The position numbers were made by a program, and so were the translations under genes. A DNA stretch of 64,000 nt from CALMKX01 sp036274895 (GTDB lineage: Bacteria; Acidobacteriota; Thermoanaerobaculia; Multivoradales; SZUA-115): NCBI GenBank assembly GCA_036274895.1, contig DASUEU010000064.1:36335-100334 (forward strand), given 5' to 3'. Numbering within the stretch: position 1 is the stretch's first letter; every line of letters begins with the position of its first letter. Under the pieces are notes generated by a model that saw only the letters and a program-made list of their open reading frames with translations, did no database searches and had not been told where the DNA came from. This document shows positions 8,824 to 17,059 of this stretch, in pieces.

Positions 8824-8892
8824 GGGCGGACACCTCGGTCCGCCCCTACGACCGGAGGCAGAGCTCGTAGGGGCCGACCAACGTGTCGGCCC
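8824..8892. repeat. Twin inverted hairpins between convergent genes
   Basis: Two 8-bp stems with 6-nt loops, GGGCGGAC/GTCCGCCC (8824-8845) and GGGCCGAC/GTCGGCCC (8871-8892), are separated by an inverted CCTACGA/TCGTAGG pair. The unit sits between the convergent stops of the M20 peptidase (8815) and TonB (8901). It looks like a BIME-type palindrome pair and may also act as a bidirectional transcription stop. A related hairpin is at 52694-52715. Confidence 0.7.
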
Positions 8893-8900
8893 TCCCCATC

Positions 8901-9653
8901 TCAATTCAAACTGAACTGCACCGTCAGCCGGAACACCACCGGTACCGGCTCGCCCTTGCGCGTCGCCGGCCGGAACCGCCAGTCGCTCACCGCCGCGACG
9001 GCGGCGCGGTCGAGCCCGCCGGGCATGCCCTTGAGCACCTTGACGTTGGTGACCCGGCCGGTACGGTCGATCACCGCCTCGACGATCACCGTGCCCTGGA
9101 GGCGCGCCCGGCGCGCGGCCTCGGGATAGAGGGGCGCCGGTCCATGGAGCTTCTCGGGCTTGGTCACCTCCCCGCCGACCTCGTAGATCGTCTCGGCCGG
9201 AGCCTCTTCCTGTCCCCCTCCCCCCGCCCCGTCTCCCGGCAGAGGACCGTCACCGCTGCCCTCGCCCACGCTGCCTGGCGGCCCGTTGCCCGTGCCGGCC
9301 TCGTCGGTGGGCAGCAGGTCGTCGATGGGCGCCGTCTCGGCGGCTTCCGGCTCGTCCTCCAGATCCTCCACCACCGTGGGCTGGACGGGAGTGGTCGGCG
9401 GCGTGGTGGGCACAGGGGCCGGGGTGGTCGGCCGGGGCCGGGGAGAGCCTCCGCCTTCGGGCAACTGAACTTGGATCACCTGGTAGAGGGCCGAGCGCTC
9501 GGGAGGCTCGGGGAGGGCGCTCACGTCCCAGCTCTGGAATAGAACCACGGTCAGGAGCAAACCGCCGTTGACGGTACAAGCCGCCAGGAACGAGGCGGCA
9601 CGACGGCGGGGTGGTGCGTCGGGGCGAGTGGCGAGCAGGCTGGCTTCGAACAT
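8901..9653 (-). CDS. tonB: TonB-like energy transducer
   Basis: A 250-residue TonB-family protein. An N-terminal Arg-rich segment is followed by one membrane helix (FLAACTVNGGLLLTVVLF), a long Pro/Thr/Glu-rich periplasmic spacer (about 60-150), a short Gly-rich run, and a C-terminal TonB domain with PLYPEAARRARLQGTVIVEA and DRAAVAAVSDWRFRPA. The ATG at 9653 is chosen because it precedes the membrane helix; the reading frame extends far upstream only as antisense to the protease gene. No ExoB/ExbD genes adjoin, so it must use a motor encoded elsewhere. Confidence 0.9.
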   Translation of the reverse strand: MFEASLLATRPDAPPRRRAASFLAACTVNGGLLLTVVLFQSWDVSALPEPPERSALYQVIQVQLPEGGGSPRPRPTTPAPVPTTPPTTPVQPTVVEDLEDEPEAAETAPIDDLLPTDEAGTGNGPPGSVGEGSGDGPLPGDGAGGGGQEEAPAETIYEVGGEVTKPEKLHGPAPLYPEAARRARLQGTVIVEAVIDRTGRVTNVKVLKGMPGGLDRAAVAAVSDWRFRPATRKGEPVPVVFRLTVQFSLN

Positions 9654-9742
9654 GACCGATCCTCCTTGCCGTTGAGACACCACGGCCCCGCGGAAAAGAA
9701 ACTCCCGCGGGGCCGAGGGCCGAAGATCGGCGGATCGGCGAA

Positions 9743-12508
9743 TCAGTCGTCGAGCGCGTCGGTGTCCGCTCCGCCGCAGAGGTTGCCCTGGGCGTTGTTG
9801 TAGGTCACGAGCTCGCCGTCCTGGGTGTCGGTTACGGTCAAGTGATACTCGACGTCCGACAGCGCACCGTAGAACACCCAGAACCGGCCGTTGAGCGCCC
9901 GGGCGTCGATCACCTTGACCACCAGCTCGAGGTTGGCGGCGTCGAAGAACCAGAAGTAGCCGCTCTGGTCCCCGGTGCCGGGTACCGCGGTCCCAACGCC
10001 GGTATTGCCGGTGGGCACGCGCCAGTCCACTTCCACGGCGAAGCGCCCGCCGAGCAGACAGAGCGTGTCGCCATCGGCGACGCAGCCGCCCTTGGTGGCG
10101 AGGGCCGTCGCGGTCGCCGTTGCGCCGGAGAGCTGGCCGAGGCCGGCCGACGCCAGCTCCGGCGGGGGTGCGCTGCCGGGAAGCGAGGCGGTGTCGCCGA
10201 CGCCGCAGACGTTGCCCTGGGGGTTGTAGTAGGCGCGTCGGTTGCCGGTCTGGGTGTCGGTGACCACCACCCAGTACTCGACGTCGGAGAGGGCCCCGTA
10301 GAAGGTCCAGTACGAGCCGGTGAGCGGCGTGCCGTCCAGCACCTTGACCACCAACTCGATGTTGGCGGCGTCGAAGAACCAGAAGAACCCCGTCAGATCC
10401 GAGCTGGGCACCGCCGTGGCCGTGCCCATGGTGCCGCCGGCGGCCACGTGCCAAAACGCGTTGACCTGGAAGCGATCCCCGAGCAAGCACAGCGAGCTGC
10501 CTCCCTCCACGCAGGCCCCGGGGCTGCCCAGGGTCTCGGTGGCGGCGGCGACTTGCATGGTGGGCGCCGAGCTCCCCGCGCCGTTCCTGGCGCGCACCCG
10601 GAAGTTGTAAAGGTTGCTGATGGCCAGGCTGGTGATCAGGGTCTCGGTGACGTTCGAACCCACCGAAGCGACGGTGGTGAAGTTGCCGTTGACGAAGGTG
10701 AGTTGGCCGTTCACCACCTGGCCGATCAGCCGGGCCTCGACGTCGAATCCGGCCTCGTTGTTCGAGCGGTCCCGCCACTTGATCCGCGCCGAGCCGGCGC
10801 CGACCGTCTCGGCGCTCGGCTGATCCGGGGCGGTCGGCGGCTGGAGCTGGGCCTGGGTGGTGGCGGTGGCGACGTTCGAGTAGGCGGAGTTGCCGTTGCC
10901 GTTCCTCGCCCGCACCCGGAACCGATAGCTGGTGCCCGGAGTCAGACCGGTGACCTGCACGCCGATCGAGTTGGCCGGCACCGTGCCGATCTCCGCGAAG
11001 GCGCCGTTGCCCACCGCCAGCTCGACGCGGAAGTCGCTCTCGTTGTCGGCGTTGTCTTGCCAGCCGAGGAGCACCATGGTGGTCGACTGGGTGGTGGCGG
11101 TCAAGTTCGAGGGCGCGGCGGGAGTCGGCCCGCCCCCGCCGCCGGAGCTCTGGGTGCCGCCCAGGCTGGTGGCTCCGGTGCCCGCGGGATCGAGGTGGTC
11201 GGACAGGCGGCTCGAGGAAGTGCCGCCCCCGGTCCAGGAAGTGTTGAGCCGGCCGTACCAATCGGCGCTGTTGTTGCCGCAGGCCGCGAAGCCGCCATGC
11301 AACTGGCCGACGACCCGCTTGCTGCTGTTGAACAGAGGCGAGCCCGAGGAGCCGCCCTCGGTGGTGCCGAGGTCCCAATCCGCCACCCGGAGGTGGGTGC
11401 CGTCACCGGGGCTGCCGCTGCCCAAGTAGGAGGTCACCGAGGTGGCCTGGTTCTCGAAGCTGATGCGCTTCTCGTCGCCCTGCGGGTGATGGATGCCGAT
11501 GGCGCTGCCCGGGGCACCGCCGGTGCGGTCCCAACCCGCCCAGAACGGCCGGTGGGTGGCCGACGGCGGAGTGCTCGAGAGCTCGATCAACGAGAAGTCG
11601 GAGGGCGCATACCTCGCGATCAGGGTCGAGCCGCTGACGGTGCGCGAGGTCGAGCCGTCGCCGTTGCCGCCGCTCGCCGCGCTGCCGGGAGGGCGACAGA
11701 CTGTGTTCTCGAACAGCCAATAGGTGACCACGGTCTGATCGTTCGCCGTGGACACGTCGCAGTGGTCGGCGGTGAGGAATAGGGGGCGCAGGTTCTGGGC
11801 GGTGTTGTTGACCAGGCTGCCCGAGCAGAGGAAGGCGCCGCTGATGGTGATGCGCGCCACCGAGCGGATGATGTCCCGGTAGGCGTCGCCCTCGGGGCAA
11901 ATCACATCGACGTTGCAGGAGCCGGACTTGTCCGGACCTCCCGAGCGGAAGCCCCGGTAGCCCTGGTTGATCGCCCCGAGCACCAGCTCGAGCGCTCCCC
12001 GCTCGGCCTCGGGCAGGGTGACCTCGACCACCGCGTCGGTGGCGAGCAGCACCGGCGTCCACAGCTCGCCGTGGGGCCGGTTGTCCTCGGAGGTGAAGGG
12101 CTGGAGGGCCTGGCTGCCGTCCGCGGCATAGATGGTGAGGCGAGCACCGGCGGGCAGCCGGAAGCGGGTGAAGCCGAAGTTCAGGGACTCGGCCTCGACC
12201 GCCGTCACCCGCAGCCGCCAGCGCAGCAGACCGCCGGGGAGGCTCTCCCAGTCGCCGTCCGTGTGCGGGGAGAAGAACACCGCCTGCGGCATGGCGAAGC
12301 GGTAGGGCTCGCCCCGAGCCTCGCGCTCGGCATCCTCGAGAGCGAGCAGGGGCCGATCCAGAGCCGGGAGGTTCAGGGTGCGCGCGGCGCGGAAAGCCGG
12401 GTCGTCCACCGCCTGGACGGCGGGACGCAGGGAGGGCTGGGCGAGGAGAGCTGGGGCTGCCAGCAAGAACAAGGCGAGGATCGCGAGGGCGGTGCGGTTC
12501 GAGCGCAT
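9743..12508 (-). CDS. Secreted lysyl-endopeptidase-like S1 protease with FN3 and duplicated C-terminal domains
   Basis: A 921-residue secreted protease. The ATG at 12508 has AGGAG seven nt upstream and opens a clear signal peptide (ALAILALFLLAAPALLAQ). After a propeptide, the catalytic domain resembles Lysobacter/Achromobacter lysyl endopeptidase, starting near SGSCNVDVICPEGDAYRD. The triad residues are His in LTADHCD (about 248), Asp in DFSLIEL (about 304) and Ser in GGSSGSP (about 386). Two fibronectin type III domains follow (about 466-556 and 557-650). Two copies of a roughly 100-residue unit containing FWFFDAAN and FYGALSDVEY end the protein (about 667-770 and 811-915). It probably cleaves after lysine outside the cell; the C-terminal pair may mediate attachment. 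Confidence 0.92.
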   Translation of the reverse strand: MRSNRTALAILALFLLAAPALLAQPSLRPAVQAVDDPAFRAARTLNLPALDRPLLALEDAEREARGEPYRFAMPQAVFFSPHTDGDWESLPGGLLRWRLRVTAVEAESLNFGFTRFRLPAGARLTIYAADGSQALQPFTSEDNRPHGELWTPVLLATDAVVEVTLPEAERGALELVLGAINQGYRGFRSGGPDKSGSCNVDVICPEGDAYRDIIRSVARITISGAFLCSGSLVNNTAQNLRPLFLTADHCDVSTANDQTVVTYWLFENTVCRPPGSAASGGNGDGSTSRTVSGSTLIARYAPSDFSLIELSSTPPSATHRPFWAGWDRTGGAPGSAIGIHHPQGDEKRISFENQATSVTSYLGSGSPGDGTHLRVADWDLGTTEGGSSGSPLFNSSKRVVGQLHGGFAACGNNSADWYGRLNTSWTGGGTSSSRLSDHLDPAGTGATSLGGTQSSGGGGGPTPAAPSNLTATTQSTTMVLLGWQDNADNESDFRVELAVGNGAFAEIGTVPANSIGVQVTGLTPGTSYRFRVRARNGNGNSAYSNVATATTQAQLQPPTAPDQPSAETVGAGSARIKWRDRSNNEAGFDVEARLIGQVVNGQLTFVNGNFTTVASVGSNVTETLITSLAISNLYNFRVRARNGAGSSAPTMQVAAATETLGSPGACVEGGSSLCLLGDRFQVNAFWHVAAGGTMGTATAVPSSDLTGFFWFFDAANIELVVKVLDGTPLTGSYWTFYGALSDVEYWVVVTDTQTGNRRAYYNPQGNVCGVGDTASLPGSAPPPELASAGLGQLSGATATATALATKGGCVADGDTLCLLGGRFAVEVDWRVPTGNTGVGTAVPGTGDQSGYFWFFDAANLELVVKVIDARALNGRFWVFYGALSDVEYHLTVTDTQDGELVTYNNAQGNLCGGADTDALDD

Positions 12509-12578
12509 CGGGGATCTCCTGAGCGAGCACGGGCTCGGGGCGGGAAACATGGCCTGGGAGCATAGCAGGCCCTCACCC

Positions 12579-13106
12579 TCACTCATCGAATAGGTCCCTC
12601 CCCACCGGGTTGCCCTCGAGGGCGAGCAGCGTGCGTTTGGCGGCCAGCCCTCCCCCGAAGCCGGTCAGCGAGCCGTTGGCCCCGATCACCCGGTGGCAGG
12701 GCACCACGATGGGGATGGGGTTGGCACCGTTGGCGGCGCCCACGGCCCGGCTGGCGTCCGGCCGGCCGATGGCCGCCGCGATCTCGCCGTAGCTGCGGGT
12801 CTCACCGTAAGGGATCCGCCGCAGCTCCCCCCACACCCGGAGCTGGAAGTCGGAGCCCTCCGGTGCCAGCTCCAGCTCGAACTCCTGCCGCTCGCCGTCG
12901 AAGTACTCCGCCAGCTGGCGGGCCAGCTCGGCCGTCGCGTCCTCGCTCTCGACGACGGCGACCCCGCGGCGCACGAGCCGATCGAGGAAGGGGGGCTCGC
13001 AGCCTTCGGGGCCCACGAACTCGATGCCGATCACCGCGCCGTGATCGTCCACGGCGAGCAGCAGGGGGCCACAGGGCGAGCCGATGGTGTGGACGTAGCA
13101 GGTCAT
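12579..13106 (-). CDS. ogt: Methylated-DNA--protein-cysteine methyltransferase
   Basis: A 175-residue suicide alkyl acceptor that repairs O6-alkylguanine. The active site PCHRVI (Cys near residue 137) and the preceding VGAANGANPIPIVV are canonical, and the C-terminal GFGGGLAAKRTLLALE is complete. The start ATG at 13106 follows GGAGG and overlaps the stop of the alkA-like gene by 4 nt, so the two repair proteins are co-translated. No Ada-type N-terminal zinc domain is fused. Confidence 0.95.
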   Translation of the reverse strand: MTCYVHTIGSPCGPLLLAVDDHGAVIGIEFVGPEGCEPPFLDRLVRRGVAVVESEDATAELARQLAEYFDGERQEFELELAPEGSDFQLRVWGELRRIPYGETRSYGEIAAAIGRPDASRAVGAANGANPIPIVVPCHRVIGANGSLTGFGGGLAAKRTLLALEGNPVGRDLFDE

Positions 13107-14335
13107 GGTGCGTCCTCCAGGGATTGCCAGAGGTGGAAGGTGGCGAGGCTGCGGTGGGGGGAGAAGGGGCTCATCAGGCGGCGGGTCTCGGCGGCATCCG
13201 GCCTCGCCGGCAGGACGAAGAAACGGGCCAGGGCCCGCACCAGGCCGGCGTCCCCCACCGGCACGCAATCGGCGAAGCCGAGGGCACGCATGGCGAGATA
13301 GCCGGCGGACCAGGGTCCGAGCCCCCGCTCGGCGAGCAGGGTCTGTTCGGCGCGGGTGAAGGAGCCCTGGCCCAGCCCGGCGAGGTCGAGCTCCCCCACC
13401 GCGATGCGCTGCGACAGGCCGATGGCGTACTCGGCCTTGCGCTGGGAGAACTGCACCCGGGCCAGCTCCTCGACCGTGAGCTGCGCTGTGCCCTCCGGCC
13501 GCGGCGGCGCCCAAAGGCCATCGCCCGCGGGCCGGCCGGCCTTCTCGACCAGGCGGCGGAACAGCGTGAACGCGAATCCCAGCGTTACCTGCTGGCCGAC
13601 GATCACCCAGAGCAGCGCCTCGTAGGGCGAGAACGTCATGGGCAGGCGCAGCCCCGGCCGGGCCTTGACCAGGCGGGCGACCGCCGGGTCCTGGGCCGCC
13701 CGACCCTCCAGGGCACCCGGATCCCCGGTCAGCCCCAGCCGCCGCAACACGGCGAGATGAGCCTCGGCCGCCGCCTGCTCGGGCAGCCTGCCGTTGCTGT
13801 CCAGCTGAACCCGCGCCCGACCCGGCTCGAGGGTGAGAGACAGCCGCACCGGCACGCCGGCCAGCCACACGCCGGCCTCGTAGGTGGTGCCCCGCACGCG
13901 ATCCACCATGCTCCCCGGGTCACGGCCCAGGTAAGCGAGCAGCCAGGGCAGGGGAAACGGATCGGGCAGGGCCAGCTCGAAAGAGCTCGCTTCCGGCAGG
14001 CGGCGCAGCCCCCGCGAGCCCAGGCCGAGCCGGCGCGTCAGACTCTCTTCGAGGATCGGAACGCTCCCGAAGCCCGCCTCCTCGGCGACATCGGCCACGG
14101 AACGAGCGGTCCCGAGCAGCAGCTGCCGAGCCTTCTCCACCCGCGCCTCGGCGAGGAGCTCCGCCACCGTGCGGTGGAAGTGCTCGCGCACGTGGAGCTC
14201 CAGCTCGGAGACCTCCAGGCCGGCCTCCCGCGCCAGCGCCTCGGAGTCCACGAAGGCCGAGGGCCGGCAACGCAGCGCAGCGACCGCCAGCTCGAGGCGC
14301 TCGAGGAGGTGGTCTTGAACCTGGGACGGTACCAT
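13103..14335 (-). CDS. alkA: HTH-fused 3-methyladenine DNA glycosylase II
   Basis: A 410-residue fusion. An AraC-like helix-turn-helix (about residues 10-105; VEKARQLLLGTARSVADVA then FGSVPILEESLTRRLG) precedes an AlkA N-terminal domain and the HhH-GPD glycosylase domain (about 215-400). The HhH region is RGLGPWSAGYLAMRALG and the catalytic Asp is in CVPVGDAGLV. This is an Ada-AlkA arrangement that has lost the Cys4 zinc/methyl-acceptor domain, so it may not sense methylphosphotriesters the way Ada does. The following gene is ogt, coupled by ATGA. Confidence 0.9.
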   Translation of the reverse strand: MVPSQVQDHLLERLELAVAALRCRPSAFVDSEALAREAGLEVSELELHVREHFHRTVAELLAEARVEKARQLLLGTARSVADVAEEAGFGSVPILEESLTRRLGLGSRGLRRLPEASSFELALPDPFPLPWLLAYLGRDPGSMVDRVRGTTYEAGVWLAGVPVRLSLTLEPGRARVQLDSNGRLPEQAAAEAHLAVLRRLGLTGDPGALEGRAAQDPAVARLVKARPGLRLPMTFSPYEALLWVIVGQQVTLGFAFTLFRRLVEKAGRPAGDGLWAPPRPEGTAQLTVEELARVQFSQRKAEYAIGLSQRIAVGELDLAGLGQGSFTRAEQTLLAERGLGPWSAGYLAMRALGFADCVPVGDAGLVRALARFFVLPARPDAAETRRLMSPFSPHRSLATFHLWQSLEDAP

Positions 14336-14448
14336 CGGAGGGCACTATAGCCGGGGGGACGGGTGGGGCTCTATCGGGTTCTTGCTGGTGAATTCGGTGC
14401 GTAGTCGAGACGGCGGTGCTTGCATTCTGCCACCGCTCACGATCCAAT

Positions 14449-14458
14449 ATGCTAGCAT
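14449..14458. promoter_or_regulatory. Palindrome before toxin-antitoxin operon
   Basis: ATGCTAGCAT is a perfect 10-bp palindrome 7 nt before the antitoxin ATG. The flanking AT-rich bases contrast with the GC-rich surroundings. Autoregulatory sites of VapB/FitA-type antitoxins are palindromes at this position, so it is a candidate operator. An alternative ATG inside the palindrome (14457) is less likely as the start. Confidence 0.4.
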
Positions 14459-14465
14459 GCAGCTT

Positions 14466-14729
14466 ATGCCTGCGACCCTCTACATTCGCGACGTCCCCGA
14501 CGAAGTCCACTCCAAGCTCCTGCGCCGGGCGAACGAGCGCGGCCTGAGCCTGCGCCAGTACGTGGCCTCGCTCCTCGCCGACCATTGCGCCCTGCCCACG
14601 ATGGACGAGTGGCTGGGTGAGCTGGGCCGGCTGCCGGCCGTCCCCGGGCCGATCTCGGCGGCCGATGCGGTCCGGGCTTCGCGCCTGGAAGACGAGGAAG
14701 AGGTGCTCGCGGGTGCCGCTGGTCGTTGA
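14466..14729 (+). CDS. FitA/VapB-like RHH antitoxin
   Basis: An 87-residue antitoxin. ATLYIRDVPDEVHSKLLRRA followed by GLSLRQYVASLL is the ribbon-helix-helix of FitA-type antitoxins; the acidic C-terminal part (SRLEDEEEVL) would wrap the toxin. The ATG at 14466 starts directly at the conserved strand; two upstream in-frame ATGs add residues lacking similarity. It overlaps the PIN toxin gene by 17 nt, which fits coupled expression. Confidence 0.85.
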   Translation: MPATLYIRDVPDEVHSKLLRRANERGLSLRQYVASLLADHCALPTMDEWLGELGRLPAVPGPISAADAVRASRLEDEEEVLAGAAGR

Positions 14730-15108
14730 CGCCTCGGCGATGGTCGAAGTTCTCCTGGGCACGGCTGCCGGCGAGCAGGCGAAGGGGCAGCTCCGGAGCA
14801 CGGCCAGCGTAGCCCCGGCCCACCTCGACGCCGAAGTCCTCTCCGCCCTGGGCCGTCTGGTCCGCGACGGGTCGATCGAAGCTGGGACCGTCCCGGAGCG
14901 GCTCGCCGCCCTCGCGCGTGCACCCTTGACCCGCTACCCCGTCGCCCCAATGCTCCAGGAGGCTTGGACGCTGCGCGCGAACCTCTCCTTGCGCGATGCC
15001 ATCTACGTCGCCCTGGCCCGCAGGCTTGGCGCCGCTCTCCTCTGTGCGGATCGCCGCCTCGCACGGGCTCCGGGGCTGGGGGTGCCGGTGATCGTGGTGG
15101 GGGGGTGA
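14713..15108 (+). CDS. vapC: VapC-like PIN-domain toxin
   Basis: A 131-residue PIN-domain ribonuclease toxin. The acidic metal-binding residues appear in LVVDASAMVE (Asp), HLDAEVLSAL (Glu), LRDAIYVALA (Asp) and LLCADRRLA (Asp). The GTG at 14713 places the first acidic residue at position 6, the usual VapC layout; a longer frame upstream reads through the antitoxin gene. It probably cleaves RNA when the antitoxin is degraded. A decayed mobile island begins just downstream, suggesting the pair came with it. Confidence 0.85.
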   Translation: MPLVVDASAMVEVLLGTAAGEQAKGQLRSTASVAPAHLDAEVLSALGRLVRDGSIEAGTVPERLAALARAPLTRYPVAPMLQEAWTLRANLSLRDAIYVALARRLGAALLCADRRLARAPGLGVPVIVVGG

Positions 15109-15141
15109 GGGCGCGGCTGCCATCCACTGCCCTGAGCTGCG

Positions 15142-16435
15142 CTACTTCCGGGTCCGCCGGCCTGGTGGGCCCGGTGTGGGTGGCATCGAGGAGTCCCTCG
15201 GGGCATGCACCACGTCAGCGGATGTCCAGTCCCCGACTTTGTAGCGATCCTCCCAGGCTCGATCGAGAGCCCGACTGAACTCGTCCTCCCCCAAGTCACG
15301 GCGAAGGGTCGCGAGCCGATCAGCACTCCACTGCCGGGCGGCCGGGCCGCCGGAGGCGAGGTGAGCGAGGAGTGCTCCGAGCAGAGTCAAGGCGTGCCCG
15401 GCGGCTACGGCGTCAGGCGCCTTGGCTTCCAGTGCCCGGTCATGGGCGGACCGCAGCCTCGTCGCCGCATAAGTCGCCGTCGGCACGCGCCCGGCGCACC
15501 AGGCCGACGTGGTGCTTCCGGAGCTCCGAGAGCATGGTCGCCAAGGAGAGCGTCGCGAAGGTGTGGAACTCGTCCAGGTAGATGAAGAAGTCGCGGCGCC
15601 TCTCCTTAGGCTCTCCTGCTCAAGCAAAGGCGGCAAGCGAGAGTGAAGAGACGAGAAGCGACCCGAGAAGCGCAGACGGCCCCTCGCCGATCCGCCCTCG
15701 CGAAAGGTCGACCAGGGGTGCCCTCGCTTCGTCCATGAGCCGGCGCAGGTCAAAGGAACTCCGCTCCCCCGTGAGGACCCCCTTCAGTCGAAGGTCAACA
15801 AGAAAGCCGCCGACCTGGTTCAAGAGAGGTGCGGTGATCGCCGCGGGGGAGGCCGGGGAGTGCCGCTCCGCTCGTACCCGCCCCGCCAGAAGGCATGCAC
15901 TTCCTCGTTCCTGATCCCTTTGACCAGCCCGCGGCGGAAGTCGCGGCCGGAAAGAAGGCCGGGAACCAACCCGAGGCCGCTCCCTGGTGTCTCTACCAGC
16001 GCAAAGAGGACGTTCCGGAGCAGATGCTTCAGCGGAGGCCCCCAGTCGTCGGGCCAGAGCTTCTTGAAGACCTCCACCAAGCCGGAGACGGCGAACGCCT
16101 CCCCTCCCGCGGGGATGTCCGCGAACGGGTTGAACGTGAAGGTCTGGCTGCGCTCTGAGACGTTGAGGTAGATGAGGTCTTGCCTGCGTGAGGTGGCAAC
16201 CAGAGGCAAGCGCTCTCAACCAAGCCGCCATGGGGTCAAAGAACTCGATGCCCTGATGAGCTTCCAGGTCCTGCCCGATGAGGGTCTGGAGGAAGGTCGA
16301 CTTCCCGAGACCGGTGCGGCCTATGGCAAAGAGGTTGGAGAAGCGGTCCCCTGGCGGATGGCCGGAAGGCCGTCCTTCGTTGCGGTGGGTGGTAAGACCG
16401 AGAGGCACTCCCCGCCTTGCTTGGAACCTCAACAT
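15142..16435 (-). pseudogene. Decayed conjugation-type (TraG/TraM-recognition) ATPase
   Basis: Pieces of one ATPase are spread over two frames. The Walker A segment NLFAIGRTGLGKSTFLQTL is near 16340-16290. A frame change at about 16190-16220 leads to DLIYLNVSERSQTFTFNPF and FKKLWPDDWGPPLKHLLRN. A second change near 15850-15870 gives SSFDLRRLMDEARAPLVDLS. An in-frame TGA at 15620-15622 then precedes the Walker B segment FFIYLDEFHTFAT (about 15580-15540). After HHVGLV the expected C-terminal part is missing and unrelated sequence runs to 15142. The N-terminal region is also short. This is a nonfunctional remnant of an integrated conjugative or mobilisable element. Confidence 0.8.
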
Positions 16436-16762
16436 CAGTCCGATGGTGGAGCGCGTTCAGGCTACAGGGGAGACTCTGACCAATGCATCATTCGCCATTT
16501 GCAAACATCTGCGCCGCTCGCAGTATGCATCACTAGAGGAGCCCACGGCTCTTCCACCAGCCCAGCGGCCACCCCAACGGGTTGGGGTGGGCACACAGTA
16601 ACAGCCCTTCATGCTGTAGCAAAGCCATCACAGCATACCTGCCTGCCCTTTTCTGCCGCGGATCAAAGAAATTCGCTCTCAGGCTCTTGACTAACGCAAG
16701 CCGTCCAGGTTAAATGAAGGCAATGCGCTTTAGGAGAGTGCCTTCCAAGTTGCCAAGTTGTA

Positions 16763-16783
16763 CGCCCCGCGGCAAGCGGGGCG
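16763..16783. repeat. Hairpin in the island junction
   Basis: CGCCCCGC (16763-16770) pairs with GCGGGGCG (16776-16783), an 8-bp perfect stem with a 5-nt loop. No T-tract follows on either strand, so it is recorded as an inverted repeat rather than a terminator. Confidence 0.6.
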
Positions 16784-16806
16784 CAGGTACCAAGCCGCAA
16801 CCCACG

Positions 16807-16833
16807 AAGGCCGCCTCCCCAGGCGGCCTTCTT
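16807..16833 (+). terminator. Hairpin with short T-rich tail
   Basis: AAGGCCGCCT (16807-16816) and AGGCGGCCTT (16821-16830) form a 10-bp perfect stem with a CCCC loop, followed by CTT. It has the form of a rho-independent terminator on the plus strand with a weak U-tract, yet no plus-strand gene ends just upstream. Confidence 0.5.
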
Positions 16834-16872
16834 AGCGACAGGAGGGGGTGAGAAATATAGACGCAGACAAAT

Positions 16873-16897
16873 AAAAAGGCGCCCTTGAGGGGGCGCC
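16873..16897 (-). terminator. Rho-independent terminator on the minus strand
   Basis: Read on the minus strand, GGCGCCC (16897-16891) pairs with GGGCGCC (16884-16878) and is followed by TTTTTATTTG. Stem and U-tract are typical. No minus-strand gene lies to its right before the plus-strand gene at 17060, so its original gene seems to be lost or displaced by an insertion. Confidence 0.65.
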
Positions 16898-17059
16898 GGC
16901 TACAAAGGTTCGCTGCACCTACTTCTTGGAGGGAGGCGGTGCAAGAACCTTAGTCAGACAGCGTACATCAGCACACCCGCTCTGTCCAGCGCCCCCTCCG
17001 TTTTCTTCAACAGTTTTCCACACACGTCTTTAAGACGAGAGAAAGCGGAGATCATCACC

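Larger units (their letters stand above)
16436..17059. other. 624-bp noncoding, lower-GC stretch with hairpins
   Basis: No credible gene is seen. The sequence is visibly less GC-rich than the rest of the window and holds three strong hairpins listed separately. The last 70 bases lead into the secreted TPR/SleB-like gene and contain its ribosome-binding site GGAG (17047-17050). Likely a junction of acquired DNA. Confidence 0.6.
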
